Assembly: GCA_902532195.1 (NCBI GenBank)
Contig: CACAHE010000007.1
Span: forward strand, 1-52,283
DNA from: an uncultured Pelagibacteraceae bacterium
GTDB taxonomy: Bacteria; Pseudomonadota; Alphaproteobacteria; Pelagibacterales; Pelagibacteraceae
DNA: 52,283 bases
Direction: 5' to 3'
Below the pieces are notes generated by a model. It saw only the letters and a program-made list of their open reading frames with translations. It had not been told where the DNA came from and made no database searches. A program made the position numbers and the translations under genes. Shown piece by piece: positions 37,529 to 47,037 of the stretch; positions within the stretch are counted from its first letter, which is position 1; each line of letters opens with the position of its first letter.

Positions 37529-38694
37529 TGAAAAAAAAAATTGCAATAATTGGGTCAACAGGATCAATTGGGAAAAAAACTTTTAGTATAGTTAAAAATA
37601 ATCCTAAAGATTTTGAAATAGTTTTGTTAACAACTAATAAAAATTTAAATGAATTATATAAACAAGTTAAATTATGTAAAGTTAAAAATATTATTATTAC
37701 AAGTAAAAATCATTTTATAAAAGCAAAAAAAAAATTCAAAAAAAAACAATTAAAAATATTTAATGATTTAAACTATATAAACAAAATATTTAAAAAAAAA
37801 ATTGATTATACGATGTGCTCTATATCAGGTTTAGATGGATTAAAACCTACTTTAGATTCAATTAAGTTTTCTAAAAAAGTTGCAATTGCTAACAAAGAGT
37901 CGATAATTTGTGCATGGAATTTAATTGATAAACAATTAAAAAAATTTAAAACAAAATTTATTCCAGTTGACTCAGAACACTTTTCAATTTGGTCGTTAAT
38001 AAATGAAAAAAATAAAAGTAACATAAGTAAAATTTATATAACTGCTTCGGGTGGACCTTTTTTAAATTTACCAATAAATAAATTTAAGTATATAAACCCA
38101 AAAAAAGCAACTAATCATCCTAGATGGAAAATGGGAAAAAAAATTTCTATCGACTCAGCAACTATGATGAATAAAGTATTTGAGGTTATAGAAGCTCAAA
38201 GAATATTTAATGTAGATATAAATAAATTCGAAATATTAATTCATCCCAATTCTTATTTGCACGCTATTGTAAAATTCAATAATGGTTTAATTAAAATGTT
38301 GTTCCATGATACTGATATGAAAATTCCAATATTTAACTCATTGTATTCCGATAAAATTAAAAAACTAAATACAAAAAATATAAATTTACCAAATCTTAAT
38401 AATCTCAACTTGTCATATCCTGACCTCAATAGATTTCAATCTTTAAAAATATTAAAAAAAATTACAAATAATATTTCATTATATGAAACTGTCTTAATTA
38501 CAGCCAATGACCAATTAGTAGAGTATTTTCTTAGAGGAAAAATAAAATTCAGCGATATAAATAAAAATTTAATTAAAATTGTTAATTTAAAACAATTTAA
38601 AAATTATCAATCAAAAAAACCAAGAGATATAAGCCAAATACATTATTTAATAGAACAAGTAAGATTGAAAACAAAATATCTATGTATAAAATAA
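37528..38694 (+). CDS. dxr: 1-deoxy-D-xylulose 5-phosphate reductoisomerase
   Basis: Second step of the MEP isoprenoid pathway (IspC), feeding UppS next door. The 388-residue protein starts with the NADPH loop IGSTGSIGKKT. IANKESIICAWNL and PVDSEHFSIWSLI supply the metal-binding and substrate residues, and ITASGGPFLNL and HPRWKMGKKISIDSATMMNK are also conserved. Composition is extremely lysine-rich. In other alphaproteobacteria the protease gene rseP follows; here bamA starts ten bases later. Confidence 0.95.
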   Translation: MKKKIAIIGSTGSIGKKTFSIVKNNPKDFEIVLLTTNKNLNELYKQVKLCKVKNIIITSKNHFIKAKKKFKKKQLKIFNDLNYINKIFKKKIDYTMCSISGLDGLKPTLDSIKFSKKVAIANKESIICAWNLIDKQLKKFKTKFIPVDSEHFSIWSLINEKNKSNISKIYITASGGPFLNLPINKFKYINPKKATNHPRWKMGKKISIDSATMMNKVFEVIEAQRIFNVDINKFEILIHPNSYLHAIVKFNNGLIKMLFHDTDMKIPIFNSLYSDKIKKLNTKNINLPNLNNLNLSYPDLNRFQSLKILKKITNNISLYETVLITANDQLVEYFLRGKIKFSDINKNLIKIVNLKQFKNYQSKKPRDISQIHYLIEQVRLKTKYLCIK

Positions 38695-38704
38695 CTCGAT
38701 AATA

Positions 38705-40939
38705 ATGAAAAAAACCATACTTATAATTGCTTTTATTTTACTAGCAACAACTCAAATAAGATCAGAGATTGTTAATAAAATTACTATTGATGGTAATTCG
38801 AGAATTTCAGATGAAACAATTATTTTATTTGGAGAAATCGAAAAAAATAAAGATTATTCTTTAAATGATCTAAATGAAATAATTAAAAAACTTTATATAA
38901 CTGATTTTTTTAAAAATGTTGAATTAAATATTGAAGATGGAAATCTAAATATATTAATCGAAGAAAATCCCATTGTTCAAAATTTAATTTTAGAAGGCAT
39001 TAAAGCTGAAAAGTTTAAAGATAAATTATTAGATGTGCTAACTATTAAAGAACGTACCTCTTACATTGAGTCTAAGTTAAAAAAAGATATTTCAATAATT
39101 AAAACAGCTTTTGAAGAAAATGGATATTATTTTGTAAAAATTGATGCTGAAATAAAAGAAAACGACAATAATACTGTAGATTTAATTTATGATATAGATT
39201 TAGGAAAAAAAACTAAAATATCAAAAATAAAATTTATTGGTGACAAAGTATATAAAGATAAAAAATTACTTAGTGTAATTACATCTGAGGAGAGTAAATT
39301 TTGGAAAATATTATCTACAAATAAATTCTTAAATAAGCAAAGAATAAACCTTGATACAAGATTGCTAACAAATTTTTATAAAAATAAAGGTTATTACGAA
39401 GTTAAAGTTAATAATAGTTATGTAAATTTTTTAAATAATGAAAGTTTTGAATTAATTTTTGATATTGATCCAGGAAAAAAATATTATTTTAACAACTTAG
39501 AATTATCACTTCCTCTGGACTATGAAAAAGAAAATTTTGCAAAAGTTAATAAACTCTTATCTGGTTTATCTGGTAAAGTTTTTTCAAATACAAGAATTGA
39601 AAAGGTCATAGATGAAATTGATAAAATTGCTCTTCAAAAACAATATCAATTTATTAATGCAAAAGTTATTGAAAAATTTAATGATAATAAAATTGATTTT
39701 ACATTTAAGGTTGAAGAGTCAGAAAAATATTATGTCGAAAGAGTTAATATATTGGGGAACTCTTATACAGATGAAAAAGTAATAAGAAACAACCTTATAA
39801 TCGATGAAGGTGATCCTTATAATAAAATATTAGCAAATAAATCCATTAATCAAGTTAAGTCTTTAAGAATATTTAAAACAGTTGAGTCAACTATAAAAGA
39901 TGGATCTTCAAATAATCAGAAAATTATAAACATTGAAGTTGAAGAGATGCCAACAGGAGAAATTTCTGCAGGAGCAGGTGTTGGTACATCAGGAAGCTCA
40001 ATTGGTTTCGGTATTAAAGAAAAAAATTATTTAGGCAGAGGAGTTACTGTAGATGCAAATTTAGTTTTAAGTGACGATGGAATTAAAGGATTGCTTTCAG
40101 TTGTAAACCCGAATTATAAAAATACAGATAATTCATTATTCACAACTTTTGAGAGTTCAAGCGAAGATAAACTTGATAAATTTGGTTACGAAACATCAAA
40201 ATATGGTTTAAGTTTAGGCACAAGGTATGAACAATATGAGGATATATTCTTTTCACCCAATTTATCTATATATCACGAGGATTTAAAAACTAATTCAACA
40301 GCGCGAGATAATTTAAAAAAACAGTCAGGAGAATATTTTGATATAAACGCATCTTATGCTTTTTTATTGGATAAAAGAGACCAGAAGTATAGAACTAATG
40401 AAGGTCACAGAACATATTTCTCTCAAACTTTACCTATAATAACAGAAGATGGCGCATTAAAAAATTCTTTTGAATATAAAAAATTTCATAAATTTGCAGA
40501 CGAAATGATAGGAAGAATTTCAGTATATTTAGAAACAATCAATTCTATAACCGATGAAGACGTAAGAATATCAAAACGATCATATATACCTTCATCAAAA
40601 TTAAGAGGATTTGAACCAGGAAGAATTGGACCTAAAGATGGAAATGATCATGTTGGCGGTAATTATGCAGCTGCCTTAAATTTTTCTACAGATATTCCTT
40701 TTCTTTTTAGAAATATACAGTCAACAGATTTTAAATTTTTTATAGATACAGCCAATGTTTGGGGAGTTGACTATTCAGATAATGTAGATGGAGGTAGTAA
40801 AATAAGAAGCTCAACTGGTGTTAGCGTAGATTGGTGGACACCAATAGGACCTCTTAATTTTACTTTGGCTTCTCCAATCACAAAACATCACTCAGATAGG
40901 ACAGAAACATTTAGATTTAATTTAGGTACAACTTTTTAA
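38705..40939 (+). CDS. bamA: Outer membrane protein assembly factor BamA
   Basis: Inserts beta-barrel proteins into the outer membrane. It has a signal peptide (KKTILIIAFILLATTQIRS), then five POTRA repeats over residues about 22-420, visible as repeating NGYYFVKIDAEI/ NKGYYEVKVNN-like strands. The barrel domain follows and contains the conserved PSSKLRGFEPGRIGP (RGF motif of loop 6). It ends with phenylalanine (LGTTF), the usual barrel C-terminal signal. At 744 residues it is normal. skp overlaps its stop by one base. Confidence 0.95.
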   Translation: MKKTILIIAFILLATTQIRSEIVNKITIDGNSRISDETIILFGEIEKNKDYSLNDLNEIIKKLYITDFFKNVELNIEDGNLNILIEENPIVQNLILEGIKAEKFKDKLLDVLTIKERTSYIESKLKKDISIIKTAFEENGYYFVKIDAEIKENDNNTVDLIYDIDLGKKTKISKIKFIGDKVYKDKKLLSVITSEESKFWKILSTNKFLNKQRINLDTRLLTNFYKNKGYYEVKVNNSYVNFLNNESFELIFDIDPGKKYYFNNLELSLPLDYEKENFAKVNKLLSGLSGKVFSNTRIEKVIDEIDKIALQKQYQFINAKVIEKFNDNKIDFTFKVEESEKYYVERVNILGNSYTDEKVIRNNLIIDEGDPYNKILANKSINQVKSLRIFKTVESTIKDGSSNNQKIINIEVEEMPTGEISAGAGVGTSGSSIGFGIKEKNYLGRGVTVDANLVLSDDGIKGLLSVVNPNYKNTDNSLFTTFESSSEDKLDKFGYETSKYGLSLGTRYEQYEDIFFSPNLSIYHEDLKTNSTARDNLKKQSGEYFDINASYAFLLDKRDQKYRTNEGHRTYFSQTLPIITEDGALKNSFEYKKFHKFADEMIGRISVYLETINSITDEDVRISKRSYIPSSKLRGFEPGRIGPKDGNDHVGGNYAAALNFSTDIPFLFRNIQSTDFKFFIDTANVWGVDYSDNVDGGSKIRSSTGVSVDWWTPIGPLNFTLASPITKHHSDRTETFRFNLGTTF

Positions 40940-41463
40940 TGTTTTTTAAAATTAAATTTATATTAATTACAATTTTAATATTGATAAGCAATGTAGCTTT
41001 ATCTAATGAAAACATTGCGTATGTTGATATGGATTTAATTATGAATTCATCTAAAGCAGGAAAATTAATAGCTGCAAAATTAAGTGAAGAACACAAATCA
41101 AATATTAATTATTTTAAAAAAAAGGAAGACGAGCTTATGAGTAAGGAAAAAAAATTAATTGCTCAACAAAACATTATAGACAAGTCAGAGTTAGAAAAAC
41201 AATTGAATGCTTTACAAATCGAAGCAAATGAATATAGACAAGAAAAAAACAAAAGAATAAATGATCTAAGTGAAAAAAAGTTAAAAGCTACAAAAAAATT
41301 ATTAGAAAGCATAAATCCAATTTTATCTGAATATGCAGATAAAAATTCAATATCGATATTAATGCAAAAAAAAGATATTGTTATTGGTAAAACAAGTTTA
41401 GATAAAACAGATGAAATTTTAAAAATTATAGATAAAAAAATAAATAAAATTAATTTAAATTAA
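40939..41463 (+). CDS. skp: Periplasmic chaperone Skp/OmpH family
   Basis: Periplasmic holdase for unfolded outer membrane proteins, 174 residues. A signal peptide (KIKFILITILILISNVALS) is followed by ENIAYVDMDLIMNSSKAGK, the family's N-terminal strand, then a long charged coiled-coil (residues about 50-125) with many Lys and Glu, and a closing strand SISILMQKKDIVIG. Sequence conservation in this family is low, but its place right after bamA supports the call. Confidence 0.88.
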   Translation: MFFKIKFILITILILISNVALSNENIAYVDMDLIMNSSKAGKLIAAKLSEEHKSNINYFKKKEDELMSKEKKLIAQQNIIDKSELEKQLNALQIEANEYRQEKNKRINDLSEKKLKATKKLLESINPILSEYADKNSISILMQKKDIVIGKTSLDKTDEILKIIDKKINKINLN

Positions 41464-41912
41464 TGTCAGACTCACTTACTAAAGAAGAAATAATAAAACT
41501 TTTACCTCATAGGGAGCCTATGCTTTTAATTGATGAATTAAAAAATATTAAAAAATTATTTTCTGCGACCGCTATAGTGAATGTTAAAAAAAATAGTTTT
41601 TATGTTCAAGGACATTTTCCTGGGCAGCCAGTAATGCCCGGAGTTCTTATAGTTGAAGCATTTGGACAAGCTGCTGCTGCTCTAACTGCTCATGGAATAG
41701 ACAAATCTACATATGAAAATAAATTAGTTTTTTTAATGAGTGTAGAAAAAGCAAGATTTAGAAATCCAGTAATACCTGATTGTAAATTAGAATTGAACAT
41801 CGAAGCCATCAGATCCCACGGCAAGGTATGGAAATATAAGGGTGAAGCTTTCGTAAATGAAAAAAAAATGGCTGATGCTCAATGGTCAGCAACTATTGTT
41901 GATAGGAAATAA
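41463..41912 (+). CDS. fabZ: 3-hydroxyacyl-ACP dehydratase
   Basis: Dehydrates hydroxyacyl-ACP in fatty acid elongation and competes with lipid A synthesis for hydroxymyristoyl-ACP. At 149 residues it has a single hotdog domain. The active-site histidine is in GHFPGQPVMPGVL, and the glutamate in IVEAFGQAAA. LLPHREPMLLIDEL is the family start. It comes before lpxD here, whereas the common proteobacterial order is lpxD-fabZ-lpxA. Confidence 0.95.
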   Translation: MSDSLTKEEIIKLLPHREPMLLIDELKNIKKLFSATAIVNVKKNSFYVQGHFPGQPVMPGVLIVEAFGQAAAALTAHGIDKSTYENKLVFLMSVEKARFRNPVIPDCKLELNIEAIRSHGKVWKYKGEAFVNEKKMADAQWSATIVDRK

Positions 41913-41967
41913 TTAGCAATAAATCTTGATAAGCATTTATTATTAGTTTTGATAGTAAATCTATTTA

Positions 41968-42948
41968 ATGACTCATCCCTTTTTTAAAAATAAAGGACCA
42001 TTTAAAATTGAAAAATTATTGCAGTTATCTGGATTAAAAAATATCCATAAATTAGGTGATATCAAAATTTACGATATAAAAGATTTATCCACATCAACTA
42101 AAAAAGATATTACTTTTTTTCACTCAAAAAAATATTCTCTTTTAGCCTCAAAAACTAAAGCTTCACTTTGCATAACTACAGAAAGTCTTAAAGATTATTT
42201 ACCAAAAAATTGTGAAAAAATAGTTGTTGATAATGTTTTAGTTTCTACTGCAAAAATAACAAAATTATTTTATCCAGATTCAGTTACTGATGATTTTGAC
42301 GGAACTGTAAAAAATATATCTAAAACTTCATACAAAACTAAAGTAAAATATGGAACAAATGTATTGATTGGAAAAAATGTAAAAATAGGAAAAAATTGTT
42401 TAATTGGTCATAATACTATAATTGAAAAAAATGTAGTTGTTGGAAATAATTGTTCAATTGGCTCCAATACAATCATAAGAAATACTATAATAAATAATAA
42501 TGTTCATATTTTGGATGGGTGTATAATTGGGAAAAAAGGATTTGGATTTTTTCCTGATAAAAAAAATAATCACAGATATCCTCAAATTGGTATAGTTATA
42601 ATTAATGAAAATGCAGAAATAGGTTGTGGCTCTACTATTGATAGAGGTTCAATGTCTAATACAATAATTGGCAAAAATACTTATTTAGATAATCAAATCC
42701 ATATTGCTCATAATGTTAAAATTGGTGACAATTGTATCATAGCTGGACAAGTAGGATTCGCTGGTAGTTCAACTTTGGGAAATCATGTAATGATAGGTGG
42801 TCAAGCAGGAATTTCAGGTCATTTAAAAATAGGAAACAATGTTCAGATAGGTGGTGGTAGTGGAGTAATAAAAGATATACCCGATAATTCAAAAGTAATG
42901 GGTTATCCATCTAAAGATTTAAAAAATTTTATAAGAGAAAATAAATGA
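41968..42948 (+). CDS. lpxD: UDP-3-O-(3-hydroxyacyl)glucosamine N-acyltransferase
   Basis: Third step of lipid A synthesis, adding an N-linked hydroxyacyl chain. It is 326 residues with an N-terminal uridine-binding domain (KKDITFFHSKKY), then a long left-handed beta-helix of hexapeptide repeats (GKNVKIGKNCLIGHNTII and others, residues about 120-300). The catalytic histidine is in QIHIAHNVKIGDN. A 55-base gap separates it from fabZ, and it overlaps lpxA by four bases. Confidence 0.95.
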   Translation: MTHPFFKNKGPFKIEKLLQLSGLKNIHKLGDIKIYDIKDLSTSTKKDITFFHSKKYSLLASKTKASLCITTESLKDYLPKNCEKIVVDNVLVSTAKITKLFYPDSVTDDFDGTVKNISKTSYKTKVKYGTNVLIGKNVKIGKNCLIGHNTIIEKNVVVGNNCSIGSNTIIRNTIINNNVHILDGCIIGKKGFGFFPDKKNNHRYPQIGIVIINENAEIGCGSTIDRGSMSNTIIGKNTYLDNQIHIAHNVKIGDNCIIAGQVGFAGSSTLGNHVMIGGQAGISGHLKIGNNVQIGGGSGVIKDIPDNSKVMGYPSKDLKNFIRENK

Positions 42949-43730
42949 TAGATAGTACCGCTATTGTAGATAAAAAAGCTAAAGTATCAAGCTCAGTAAA
43001 AATAGGTCCTTACTCAGTAATTGGTCCTAATGTAGAAATAGGTGAGAATGTTGTTATTTATTCTCATGTTAACATTTCTGGTAATACAAAAATTGGAAAT
43101 AATAATAAAATTTATCCATTTGCCTCTATTGGTAATGACCCACAGGATTTAAAATATAATAACGAAGAAACAAAATTAATAATTGGAAACAATAATAAGA
43201 TTAGAGAATATGTAACAATACACCCGGGAACAGAAGGTGGGGGAGGTATAACTAAAATTGGAGACAGTTGTTTGTTTATGATTTCATCTCATGTAGCACA
43301 CGATTGCAATGTAGGAAATAATGTAATTATAGCAAACAATGTTCCTTTAGGCGGACATGTTAATATAGAAGATAATGTTGTTATAGGTGGAAATTCAGCA
43401 GTTCAACAATTCACAAGAATTGGAAAAATGGCGATGATTGGTGGTATGACAGGTGTTTTACATGATGTTATTCCCTATGGGCTATCAATAGGAAATAGAA
43501 ATTATTTACAAGGACTTAATTTAATTGGTTTAAGAAGAGCTAAATTTGAAAACAAAGATATAATTGGTTTAACTGAGGCATATAAGGAGATTTTTGCCAC
43601 CAAAAATCTTACTGAGAATTTAAGTAAACTTAATGGAGAATTTAAAGAAAATACACTAGTTAAAGATATAATTGAATTTATAACAAAGGATAAAAAAAGA
43701 TCTATTTGCACACCTTTTTCTAAGGAGTAA
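42945..43730 (+). CDS. lpxA: UDP-N-acetylglucosamine acyltransferase
   Basis: First step of lipid A synthesis. At 261 residues it has hexapeptide repeats from the N-terminus (SSVKIGPYSVIGPNVEIG) and the catalytic histidine in SSHVAHDCNVGNN. The family motif VTIHPGTEGGGGITKIG is complete, and a C-terminal helical domain starts with GLNLIGLRRAKF. It is four bases overlapped with lpxD and one base from lpxI. Confidence 0.96.
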   Translation: MIDSTAIVDKKAKVSSSVKIGPYSVIGPNVEIGENVVIYSHVNISGNTKIGNNNKIYPFASIGNDPQDLKYNNEETKLIIGNNNKIREYVTIHPGTEGGGGITKIGDSCLFMISSHVAHDCNVGNNVIIANNVPLGGHVNIEDNVVIGGNSAVQQFTRIGKMAMIGGMTGVLHDVIPYGLSIGNRNYLQGLNLIGLRRAKFENKDIIGLTEAYKEIFATKNLTENLSKLNGEFKENTLVKDIIEFITKDKKRSICTPFSKE

Positions 43731-43731
43731 G

Positions 43732-44526
43732 ATGATTGGCTTAATATTTGGAGACACAAGTTTTCCAATTGAAATACTAAAAAAAATAAAGAAAAAAAAA
43801 ATAAAGTATTTAATTATAGATTTAACTAAATCAAAAAAATTTAAAAAAGATATAAATTCGTATTCAATTTCTATTGGTCAGTTTGGTAAAATTATTAAAA
43901 TTTTAAAACAAAATAATTGTAAAAAAGTACTATTTGCTGGCAAAGTGTTAAAGCCAAATTTTTCAAAACTCAATTTCGATTTAAAAGGGATTTATTACAT
44001 GCCTAGAATAATTAAAGCAGCAAAACTTGGAGACGCTGCCATTTTAAAAGAAATAATAAAAATATTAAATCAACAATCAGTTAAAACAATTAGCTCAATA
44101 TCCTTTAATCGAGAATTATCACTTAAAAGAGGAAATTATTCTAAAATTAAACCAAATGAGGAAGATAAAAAAGACATTTTAAAAGCTATAGCAACATTAA
44201 ATAAATTAGGTAAATATAATTTTAGTCAAGGAACAATTGTTAGAAATAAAAAAGTTATTGCAATTGAAGGCAAAGGTGGAACAGAAAAAATGCTTAAAAA
44301 GAGTAAAAGTAAGAAATTTAAAAATAGTGGAGTTTTAGTAAAATTTCCAAAAAAAAAACAAGATCTAAGATTAGATCTTCCTACCGTAGGTTTAAAAACA
44401 TTAAAACAATGTAAAGTTATAGGTCTTAAAGGAATAGTTCTTAAGAATAAACAGAATATATTTTTAGATAAAAAAAAATGCATTAATTTTGCCAACAAAA
44501 ACAAAATGTTTATAACAGTTAAATGA
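43732..44526 (+). CDS. lpxI: UDP-2,3-diacylglucosamine pyrophosphatase LpxI
   Basis: Hydrolyses UDP-diacylglucosamine to lipid X, the step done by LpxH in Escherichia coli and by LpxI (DUF1009) in alphaproteobacteria. At 264 residues the family features are the N-terminal IGLIFGDTSFP, the GDAAILKEIIKIL segment, and AIEGKGGTEKML and LDLPTVGLKTLKQ in the C-terminal domain. Its location between lpxA and lpxB is the usual alphaproteobacterial one. It overlaps lpxB by four bases. Confidence 0.93.
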   Translation: MIGLIFGDTSFPIEILKKIKKKKIKYLIIDLTKSKKFKKDINSYSISIGQFGKIIKILKQNNCKKVLFAGKVLKPNFSKLNFDLKGIYYMPRIIKAAKLGDAAILKEIIKILNQQSVKTISSISFNRELSLKRGNYSKIKPNEEDKKDILKAIATLNKLGKYNFSQGTIVRNKKVIAIEGKGGTEKMLKKSKSKKFKNSGVLVKFPKKKQDLRLDLPTVGLKTLKQCKVIGLKGIVLKNKQNIFLDKKKCINFANKNKMFITVK

Positions 44527-45650
44527 AAAAGATATTTATATTAACAGGTGAACCATCTGGAGATAAATTAGCTTCAACCGTGATTTCTAAATTAAAAGAA
44601 AGTAATTCTGATATTGAATTTTTGTGTGTAGGTGGATCACATTTAAAATCATTAGGGATTAAATCTCTCTATGATCTTAAAGAAGTTACTTATATTGGTT
44701 TTACAAGTGTTTTATTGAACATATTTAAAATTAAAAAAAAAATTAATGAAACAGCAAATAAAATTATTGAATTTAATCCAGATATTTTATTCAGTGTAGA
44801 TAGTCCTGATTTTACTTTAAGAGTTGCTGAAAAAGTTAAAAAAATTAATCCTTCTATTAAAACAATTCATTTTGTAGCACCACAAGTTTGGGTATGGAGA
44901 GAAAAACGAGTAAAGAAGTTAAAAAAGTTTATTGACCATATGTTATTATTATTTCCTTTTGAAAAGAAATATTTTGATAAAGAAAATATTTTATCAACTT
45001 TTACTGGCCATCCTTTACTTGAAACTGCTGATAGAAGTAAAATTGATGTAACACAAATTATAAAAAATCATAAAAAAATAATTTCAATATTTCCTGGTAG
45101 CAGGCATTCTGAAGTAGATATTTTATTACCAATTTTAATTGATTTTGTAAAAATGATGAATAAAAAACATAAAGATATTTTTTATGTTTTTCATTCAACG
45201 TCTGAATTTAACAAATCTACACAAGATAAATTATTAAAAGAAGGTTTTACTAATTGTGGATCAATTTCTGATGAAAAAATAAAGTCAGAAATTTTAAAAT
45301 GTTCTATATTTGCGATTGCTAAATCAGGTACAATTTCACTTGAAATATGTAATGCTAAAATTCCATCTTTAATTATTTATAAAATGAATTTTATAAACTA
45401 TCTAATTGTTAAAATGTTAGTAAAAGTAAAGTTCGCTAATATTATTAATATTGCTGCCAATGAAGAAATAATACCTGAATTAATTCAGTCAAATTGCAAT
45501 TCTAAAAACATATACAATAAAATTGATAGTTTTTTTTCTGATAATCAATTAATTGAAACTCAAATTGAAAAAACCCAGAAAATAATTGAAAATTTTAAAA
45601 CTAATAAATCTTCAGAAATTGCATCGTCAGTATTATTAAATAGCTTTTAA
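44523..45650 (+). CDS. lpxB: Lipid-A-disaccharide synthase
   Basis: Joins lipid X and UDP-diacylglucosamine to form the lipid A disaccharide. The 375-residue protein starts ILTGEPSGDKLAS. FVAPQVWVWREKRVKKLKK and FPGSRHSEVDILLPI are conserved, and AKSGTISLEICNAKIP is in the glycosyltransferase nucleotide site. Its end overlaps the end of gltX on the other strand by 15 bases, so no terminator space exists between the convergent genes. Confidence 0.96.
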   Translation: MKKIFILTGEPSGDKLASTVISKLKESNSDIEFLCVGGSHLKSLGIKSLYDLKEVTYIGFTSVLLNIFKIKKKINETANKIIEFNPDILFSVDSPDFTLRVAEKVKKINPSIKTIHFVAPQVWVWREKRVKKLKKFIDHMLLLFPFEKKYFDKENILSTFTGHPLLETADRSKIDVTQIIKNHKKIISIFPGSRHSEVDILLPILIDFVKMMNKKHKDIFYVFHSTSEFNKSTQDKLLKEGFTNCGSISDEKIKSEILKCSIFAIAKSGTISLEICNAKIPSLIIYKMNFINYLIVKMLVKVKFANIINIAANEEIIPELIQSNCNSKNIYNKIDSFFSDNQLIETQIEKTQKIIENFKTNKSSEIASSVLLNSF

Positions 45651-47018
45651 TCTATCTGTAACATCTTTTTTGTCTAAAGATAAAATTATATCATATATAC
45701 CAGGACCAAATTTAGATCCAACTAATGCAACTCTCAACGGTTGGCCAACACCTTTAAAGTTGGTTTTATTGTTTTTAACCAATTTATTTATTATTTTTTC
45801 TAAACTTTCTTTATTTAAATTTGATATTTTTTCAAATTCTAATAAAAAATCTTTTAAAATTTTTTTGGATAAATCATCCAAAAGCTTCATATCTTCAGTG
45901 GAAATTTGAATTTTATCTTTTAATAAATATTGAGAATTATTAAATATATCTTCCAGGGTTTTAGCTTTATTTTTAAGAAAACTTAGTGATTTTTTTATTT
46001 TTTCTTTTTTATTGTCAATCTTTTCTTTATAAATTTCACAATACTTTGTTAAATGATCAAAAAGATCATTTTCATTCATATTCTTAATATAGTGTTCATT
46101 CATAGATAAAATTCTACTAATATCTAACTTTGAAGGAGATTTACCTATTCCTTCTATATTAAAATACTTAATACTTTCATCTTGATTAAATATTTCTTTA
46201 TCTTTAAATGACCATCCTAATCTTAATAAATAATTTCTTAGAGCATCAGGCATAATACCTATTTTTTTATAATCATCTAAAGTTGATGCCTTATCTCTTT
46301 TTGATAGTTTTTTACCTTCGGATGTATGTATTAGAGGTATATGAACATAAGTGGGCAAAACCCAGTTCATATTTTTAAATATTTGCATCTGTTTAAATGT
46401 ATTCATTTTATGATCATCACCTCTAATGATATGTGTAATGCCCATTTCTTTATCATCTACAGCGGCAGATAAATTATAAGTAGGAGTATTATCTTTTCTG
46501 AGAATAATAAAATCTTCTATCGTACTATTCTCAATTTTAACTTCACCCTGAACCATGTCTTTTAAAATTGTTTCACCATCAATTTTACTTTTAAATCTAA
46601 TTACAGGTTTAATATCATTTGGAGCATCTTTTCTTTCTCTACATTTTCTATTATAGATATAAGGTAATTTTTTTTGTTTAGCTCTATTTTTTTCTTCCTC
46701 TATTTCTTTTTCACTACAATAACATTTATAAGCAAAACCTTTTTTTAAAAGTTGATTTACTATTTCAATATGATTTTTAATTTTTGATGACTGAATATAT
46801 ACATTCTCTTCATGATTTATACCTATCCATTTTAACGATTCAATTATTTGATTTTTATATTCATCTTTAGATCTTTCTTTGTCAGTATCTTCAATTCTTA
46901 AATGAAATGATCCTTTTTGATTTTTTGAATATAACCAATTAAATAAAGCAGTTCTAATCCCTCCAATGTGCAAAGGACCAGTCGGTGATGGAGCAAATCT
47001 AGTTGCTACTTTTGACAT
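45636..47018 (-). CDS. gltX: Glutamyl-tRNA synthetase
   Basis: Class I synthetase that charges tRNA-Glu, and possibly tRNA-Gln in organisms using the amidotransferase route. At 460 residues the HIGH-type motif is in FAPSPTGPLHIGGIRTALFNW, and the KMSKS-type motif is GKKLSKRDKAS near residue 240. The C-terminal helical anticodon-binding domain is present and ends LGSKFGPGIYDIILSLDKKDV. It lies 19 bases downstream of lexA. gltA and comEC, which flank it in many alphaproteobacteria, are absent. Confidence 0.96.
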   Translation of the reverse strand: MSKVATRFAPSPTGPLHIGGIRTALFNWLYSKNQKGSFHLRIEDTDKERSKDEYKNQIIESLKWIGINHEENVYIQSSKIKNHIEIVNQLLKKGFAYKCYCSEKEIEEEKNRAKQKKLPYIYNRKCRERKDAPNDIKPVIRFKSKIDGETILKDMVQGEVKIENSTIEDFIILRKDNTPTYNLSAAVDDKEMGITHIIRGDDHKMNTFKQMQIFKNMNWVLPTYVHIPLIHTSEGKKLSKRDKASTLDDYKKIGIMPDALRNYLLRLGWSFKDKEIFNQDESIKYFNIEGIGKSPSKLDISRILSMNEHYIKNMNENDLFDHLTKYCEIYKEKIDNKKEKIKKSLSFLKNKAKTLEDIFNNSQYLLKDKIQISTEDMKLLDDLSKKILKDFLLEFEKISNLNKESLEKIINKLVKNNKTNFKGVGQPLRVALVGSKFGPGIYDIILSLDKKDVTDRLKAI

Positions 47019-47037
47019 TTTTAATAATTAAACTATT

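Noticed and set aside
41918..41941. AATAAAT-N10-ATTTATT inverted repeat between fabZ and lpxD
   Set aside because: All AT, weak, no T tract, and both flanks belong to the same operon; likely chance in this composition.
42350..43500. Short imperfect DNA repeats in lpxD and lpxA
   Set aside because: They reflect the hexapeptide repeats of the beta-helix proteins, not a CRISPR or mobile repeat.
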